From Prevotella sp. (GTDB lineage Bacteria; Bacteroidota; Bacteroidia; Bacteroidales; Bacteroidaceae), in NCBI GenBank assembly GCA_022511055.1, contig JAFLSH010000117.1, positions 1 to 9,083 of the forward strand: DNA of 9,083 bases, written 5' to 3'. Both the position numbers and the translations under genes were made by a program. Numbering within the stretch: position 1 is the first letter of the stretch; each line of letters begins with the position of its first letter. Positions 6,702 through 9,083 of the stretch are shown here, one piece after another. The notes under the pieces are model-generated. The model made no database searches. It was given only the letters and a program-made list of their open reading frames with translations, and was not told the origin of the DNA.

Positions 6702-7660
6702 GCGTTAGTCTCCTTTCCTTCTTCGTTAGTGGTGGTTGCAGCCGAAGCCGGCGCAGCGGCTTGGGCCTGTGGCTCGGCAACAGCCGACGCAGCGGGTTTC
6801 TCAGTGTTGGCGGGCGCTTCCGGCTGCGGCTTCGGCGCAGGGAAGTTGACAGCCACAATGGCATGGGTCGGGCAAGCCTTCTCGCACTTTCTGCAAAGGC
6901 GGCACTTCTGCGGGTCAATGTAACTGAGGTTGCCCTCAACGGTTATCGCACCGAAAGCGCACTCCTTCTCGCACTTGCTGCAACCAATGCACGAGACCTT
7001 GCATGCCTTCATCGAGACCGCCCCCTTGTCGCGGTTGACACAGGAGACGTAGATGCGCCTGCCCTTCGGGCCTTTCTTGCGGAGTTCAACAATGTGGCGC
7101 GGACAAGCCTTCACACAAGCGCCGCAGGCCACGCACTTCTCTTCATCGACCTCGGCAAGCCCGGTCTCAGGATTGATGCGGATGGCATCGAACTGGCAGG
7201 CGGCCACACAGTCGCCGCAGCCCAGACAGCCAAAGCCGCAACCTGTCTCGCAGGCACCGCAGGCGTGCATGACAGCACAGGTGCGCAGGCCACCATACTC
7301 GGCCACCTTCGGCCGGAACTCGCACGAGCCCTGACACCGCACAACGGCCACCTGAGGCTCGCCATTGGCAATGGCCATGCCCAGCAGGTCGGCCACCTTG
7401 CCCATCACATCGGCACCGCCGACGGGGCAGGTCAGCCCTTCCAGACTACCGGCATCAGCACCCTTCACTAAGGCATCAGCCATACCGCCACAGCCGGCAA
7501 ATCCGCAGCCGCCGCAGTTGGCACCGGGCAGCAGCTCGTTCACCCCGGCAATGCGGGGGTCTTCATAGACAGCAAATTTCTTGGAACAGACATACAGCAC
7601 CAAAGCCGCAACAAGTCCGATAGTTCCAAGCACAATTACTGCAATCAAGATAAAATCCAT
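6698..7660 (-). CDS. rnfB: Rnf complex subunit RnfB (multi-cluster ferredoxin-like protein)
   Basis: Electron-input subunit of Rnf (320 aa), anchored by one N-terminal helix (about 3-24) and accepting electrons from ferredoxin in the cytoplasm. The Fe-S domain motif GANCGGCGFAGC with a distal Cys (C49, C52, C57, C78) is complete. Downstream are Cys-rich ferredoxin-type segments: C134-C155 region (including CLGCGDCVAAC), C176/179/182/186, C220-C234 region (CIGCSKCEKEC) and C253/256/259/263. This is the long RnfB type, larger than the roughly 190-aa enterobacterial form. After about residue 273 comes a Pro/Ala/Gln-rich low-complexity tail of about 47 residues with no cysteine. It follows rseC by 36 bp, with an A/T-rich leader and no clear Shine-Dalgarno, and overlaps rnfC by 4 bp. 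Confidence 0.96.
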   Translation of the reverse strand: MDFILIAVIVLGTIGLVAALVLYVCSKKFAVYEDPRIAGVNELLPGANCGGCGFAGCGGMADALVKGADAGSLEGLTCPVGGADVMGKVADLLGMAIANGEPQVAVVRCQGSCEFRPKVAEYGGLRTCAVMHACGACETGCGFGCLGCGDCVAACQFDAIRINPETGLAEVDEEKCVACGACVKACPRHIVELRKKGPKGRRIYVSCVNRDKGAVSMKACKVSCIGCSKCEKECAFGAITVEGNLSYIDPQKCRLCRKCEKACPTHAIVAVNFPAPKPQPEAPANTEKPAASAVAEPQAQAAAPASAATTTNEEGKETNA

Positions 7661-7696
7661 AATAGTGTTTATTTTTTGATTTGTTCTTTCTGTTTC

Positions 7697-8140
7697 CTAT
7701 TCCTCTAACTCAAACGACAAGCGGCGGGCCATTGCGCTTCGCAGCAGCCAAAGCACCAGGTAATAAGGCAGCAGCGACAGCAGTGACCACAAACCGGCCT
7801 GCAACTCGCTGCCCGTTGCCAGATACACGCCCAGCAGCACCGCCAACAGCAGGAGAAACGGCAGGCCAAAACCGTAGAGCAACGCCAGGCCCGCCACCTC
7901 GGCCGATGCCGTTACCACCACGGGCTGCCCTATCGTCAGGGAGCTTGCGCCAGTCGCGCACTTGACATCGACCAGCCGCTCCTTAGCCTCAGAGCTGCCC
8001 TTGTCGGCCGGCGACAATGCAGAGTGGCAGTGGCTGGCAATCTTGCACCCCGCGCAGGCAGAGGTCTGAAGAATGCGAACAGTCACAATGCCATCGCCTA
8101 TGCGCTCTACAACGCCATCATGCCGTATTTTGCTGCTCAT
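7697..8140 (-). CDS. rseC: RseC/MucC-family protein (SoxR-reducing system family)
   Basis: Small inner-membrane protein (147 aa) of the RseC family. Its N-terminal domain (1-80) has the family cysteines in SACAGCKIASHC (C29, C32, C38) and a fourth at C61, likely a metal or Fe-S site. Two hydrophobic helices follow (about 83-107 and 116-134), ending in a short charged tail. In E. coli RseC works with the Rsx (Rnf) complex to reduce SoxR; no soxR is present here, so a direct role in Rnf assembly or function is as likely. It is the first gene of the operon, 36 bp before rnfB. The start aligns with the expected family N-terminus (I-x-H-x-G-x-V), although the promoter lies only 8 bp upstream of the ATG. 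Confidence 0.92.
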   Translation of the reverse strand: MSSKIRHDGVVERIGDGIVTVRILQTSACAGCKIASHCHSALSPADKGSSEAKERLVDVKCATGASSLTIGQPVVVTASAEVAGLALLYGFGLPFLLLLAVLLGVYLATGSELQAGLWSLLSLLPYYLVLWLLRSAMARRLSFELEE

Positions 8141-8148
8141 AGATGATG

Positions 8149-8156
8149 CAAAGGTA
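8149..8156 (-). promoter_or_regulatory. -7 promoter element of the rseC-rnf operon
   Basis: TACCTTTG on the - strand is identical to the -7 box found before the ATPase. Only eight bases separate it from the rseC ATG, so the transcript would begin at or within a few bases of the start codon. No TTTG -33 box is seen at 19-21 bp spacing. TGCAAA occurs twice on the + strand 11 bp apart (8147 and 8158), overlapping the box. Confidence 0.6.
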
Positions 8157-8217
8157 CTGCAAAAATATGAATTATGGATTGCGATTTACATCTTTTTTCA
8201 AAAAACATTCGTAATCG

Positions 8218-8249
8218 TTTGCAGTTATAAACCTTTTTTTATACTTTTG
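8218..8249 (+). promoter_or_regulatory. Canonical Bacteroidales promoter of the acidic-protein gene
   Basis: TTTG (8218-8221) and TACTTTTG (8242-8249) are separated by exactly 20 bp, matching the Bacteroidales primary sigma consensus TTTG-N19-21-TAnnTTTG. The transcript would begin near 8254-8256, leaving a leader of about 20 nt before the ATG at 8276. It is divergent from the rseC-rnf promoter, and a TTTTTTcAAAAAA tract (8193-8205) lies between them. Confidence 0.85.
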
Positions 8250-8275
8250 TAGCGGCATAGATAACAAAAACAGTC

Positions 8276-8716
8276 ATGAAAGCTACAGAACAAACATTAC
8301 AGCAGATTGAGCGGGCGCTCAAAAAGACGGCAGAGAAGTTTCCCGCCGGCAGCGAGCCTACGCAGCTGACCGACATTCATGTCCGCGTGACCCAGGAGAC
8401 GGGCGAGCTGGTGACCTTTGACGATGACGACAAAGAGATTACCCGCTGCGTGGTCGAGCAATGGATTGACAACAAAGACGCCGACTTCTACGAGCAGCTG
8501 GCCACGCCCATCCGCCGCTGTCTGGAGCGCCACAAGAGCCTCATAGAGAGCATGGGCATACTGAAACCCTACGCGTTTGTGCTGGAAGACGACGAAAAGG
8601 AGAGCATAGCCGAGCTTTATGTCGTTGACGACGATACGGTCATCATAGACTCCGAGCTGATGGCCGGTCTCGATGAAGACCTGAACGACTTCTTCGAGAA
8701 GCTCATCAAAGACTGA
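8276..8716 (+). CDS. Conserved-looking acidic protein of unknown function
   Basis: I do not recognise the family. The protein has 146 residues with no signal peptide, no membrane segment and no nucleotide-binding or catalytic motif I can name. It is strongly acidic: about 36 Asp/Glu against about 17 Lys/Arg, with runs at 49-52 (four Asp), 104-107 and 118-120. Two cysteines (C58, C82) are not arranged as a motif. Residues 1-21 and 70-95 look helical, and 97-126 look like beta strands alternating with acidic turns; the C-terminus (127-146) is an acidic amphipathic helix. A perfect promoter, a normal leader and codon use like its neighbours make it a real gene. It is likely a cytoplasmic protein. 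It is transcribed away from rseC-rnf and no + strand partner follows in the window. Confidence 0.85.
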   Translation: MKATEQTLQQIERALKKTAEKFPAGSEPTQLTDIHVRVTQETGELVTFDDDDKEITRCVVEQWIDNKDADFYEQLATPIRRCLERHKSLIESMGILKPYAFVLEDDEKESIAELYVVDDDTVIIDSELMAGLDEDLNDFFEKLIKD

Positions 8717-8822
8717 GGCCAGCCGAGGCGTCTGCACGGCAGCATCGGGTCGCGGCCCATCGCCCCCTATGCAACCCAGCGGAAAACCATGGCAAGACCC
8801 GCCTTTTCAGCAGAAAAACGCC

Positions 8823-8940
8823 CCGCTTTTCCTGAAAAAAGCGGCACTTTAGCCGAAAAACTCACGGAGTAATTTTCCTAAAGCGCCACTTTAGCGCCAA
8901 AACTCGCGGAGTAATTTCCAAAACTCGGCGCTTTTCGGCT
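8823..8940. repeat. Nested inverted repeats over the tandem repeat
   Basis: Three perfect inverted repeats are visible. CCGCTTTT (8823-8830) pairs with AAAAGCGG (8837-8844) around a 6-nt loop; on the - strand this hairpin is followed by GGCGTTTTT, resembling a terminator. AGCCGAAAA (8851-8859) pairs with TTTTCGGCT (8932-8940). AAAGCGCC (8880-8887) pairs with GGCGCTTT (8927-8934), nested inside the previous pair and sharing its T run. The transcript of this region could fold into a long compound structure. Whether it is a terminator, a dispersed repeat or a small RNA is not resolved. Confidence 0.6.
8839..8919. repeat. Imperfect 42-bp tandem repeat, two copies
   Basis: Copy one (8839-8878) and copy two (8881-8919) share GCACTTTAGC/CCACTTTAGC and ACTC[A/G]CGGAGTAATTTTCC-type segments, with about five substitutions and a one-base length difference. 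Each copy has two small hairpins: a 4-bp GC stem around a CTTTA-containing loop, and ACTC/GAGT around a 3-nt loop. The GC stem differs in sequence between copies (CGGC/GCCG versus GCGC/GCGC), yet both pair, though in a register shifted by one base. Confidence 0.75.
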
Positions 8941-8963
8941 CAGCCCTCGGGTGACTTTCTGTT

Positions 8964-9000
8964 TTGTAACAAGTGGGGGCTGCCGATGTTACACATAACA
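8964..9000. promoter_or_regulatory. Cluster of short dyads, possible operator
   Basis: TTGTaACAA (8964-8972) is a 9-bp palindrome, and TGTTA-caca-TAACA (8987-9000) is a perfect 5-bp-arm dyad with a 4-bp spacer. In addition TGTAAC (8965-8970) and GTTACA (8988-8993) are inverted copies with centres 23 bp apart. Such symmetry is typical of dimeric regulator sites, but no promoter box was found beside them. Low certainty. Confidence 0.3.
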
Positions 9001-9069
9001 AAGAAAAAACCAGTTTCCCTATATATAGTAGCTGAACAGGCTGGATGCCCTGCACCCGCGACACCCTCG

Positions 9070-9083
9070 ACACCCCGGGGTGT
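9070..9083. repeat. 14-bp perfect palindrome at window edge
   Basis: ACACCCCGGGGTGT reads the same on both strands. It follows two copies of CGACACCC (9059-9066 and 9068-9075), which overlap its left arm. It may continue or belong to a larger structure beyond the window. Confidence 0.5.

Larger units (their letters stand above)
8717..9083. other. Gene-free right end, 367 bp, rich in repeats and dyads
   Basis: I see no convincing gene here. A 60-codon frame on the - strand (8891-9073) has no promoter or leader and overlaps the repeats. The stretch is marked by short A and T tracts alternating with GC-rich segments, an imperfect 42-bp tandem repeat, nested inverted repeats and several short palindromes, described in separate entries. 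No clear terminator with a long U run follows the acidic-protein gene; the hairpins at 8823-8844 and 8880-8934 are candidates. Confidence 0.7.

Noticed and set aside
2375..7660. Na+-translocating NADH:quinone reductase (Nqr) instead of Rnf
   Set aside because: RnfA, D, E and G are homologous to Nqr subunits, but the operon has RnfB and RnfC and lacks NqrA and NqrF. Gene order is that of Rnf.
8297..8737. - strand frame of 146 codons opposite the acidic-protein gene
   Set aside because: The + strand frame has a consensus promoter and a sensible leader; the opposite frame has neither. The equal length is coincidence.
8839..8919. CRISPR array
   Set aside because: Only two imperfect, directly adjacent copies are present, with no spacers between them and no cas genes in the window.
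8891..9073. Small - strand frame of 60 codons in the right-end region
   Set aside because: It runs through the tandem repeat and the dyads, has no -7 box or leader upstream within the window, and shows no motif. It may be a chance frame within a repeated element.

Overview
The window looks like a chromosomal segment from a moderately GC-rich member of the Bacteroidales (Prevotella/Bacteroides-like). The evidence is the promoter type (TAnnTTTG -7 boxes, one with a TTTG -33 box at 20 bp spacing), A-rich leaders with little or no Shine-Dalgarno, and the rnf gene order B-C-D-G-E-A preceded by an rseC-family gene. I cannot assign a genus or species from the sequence alone.

Layout from left to right: (1) positions 1-48 are the 3' portion of a tRNA-Thr(UGU) on the + strand, cut by the window edge. 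(2) A 14-bp hairpin at 75-108 can act as a terminator for both the tRNA and the convergent gene. (3) A P1B-2-type Zn/Cd/Pb-exporting ATPase lies on the - strand. Its promoter lies inside the longest possible reading frame, so the start is probably at 2129 and not further upstream; a 15-bp dyad in this promoter is a candidate operator. (4) A 15-bp hairpin at 2283-2325 closes the rnf operon. (5) The - strand operon rseC-rnfB-rnfC-rnfD-rnfG-rnfE-rnfA runs from 8140 to 2375. (6) A divergent promoter region (8141-8275) also drives a + strand gene for a very acidic 146-aa protein of unknown function. (7) Positions 8717-9083 hold no convincing gene but contain an imperfect 42-bp tandem repeat, nested inverted repeats and several short palindromes.

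How the genes work together: RnfB and RnfC are the iron-sulfur electron-entry/exit subunits. RnfD and RnfG carry covalent FMN. RnfA and RnfE form the membrane core with paired conserved cysteines. Together they couple electron transfer between ferredoxin and NAD to Na+ or H+ movement across the inner membrane. The RseC-family protein, encoded first in the operon, is known in proteobacteria as a partner of Rnf/Rsx in reducing SoxR; its role here is not shown by the sequence. The metal exporter is a separate unit with its own promoter.

Most of the window is well-known biology. The parts worth a second look are the dyad in the ATPase promoter, its Cys5/His/Glu-rich N-terminus, the nearly leaderless start of the rnf operon, the unusual RnfG flavin-attachment motif, the unknown acidic protein, and the structured repeat region at the right end. 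I found no clear undescribed system.
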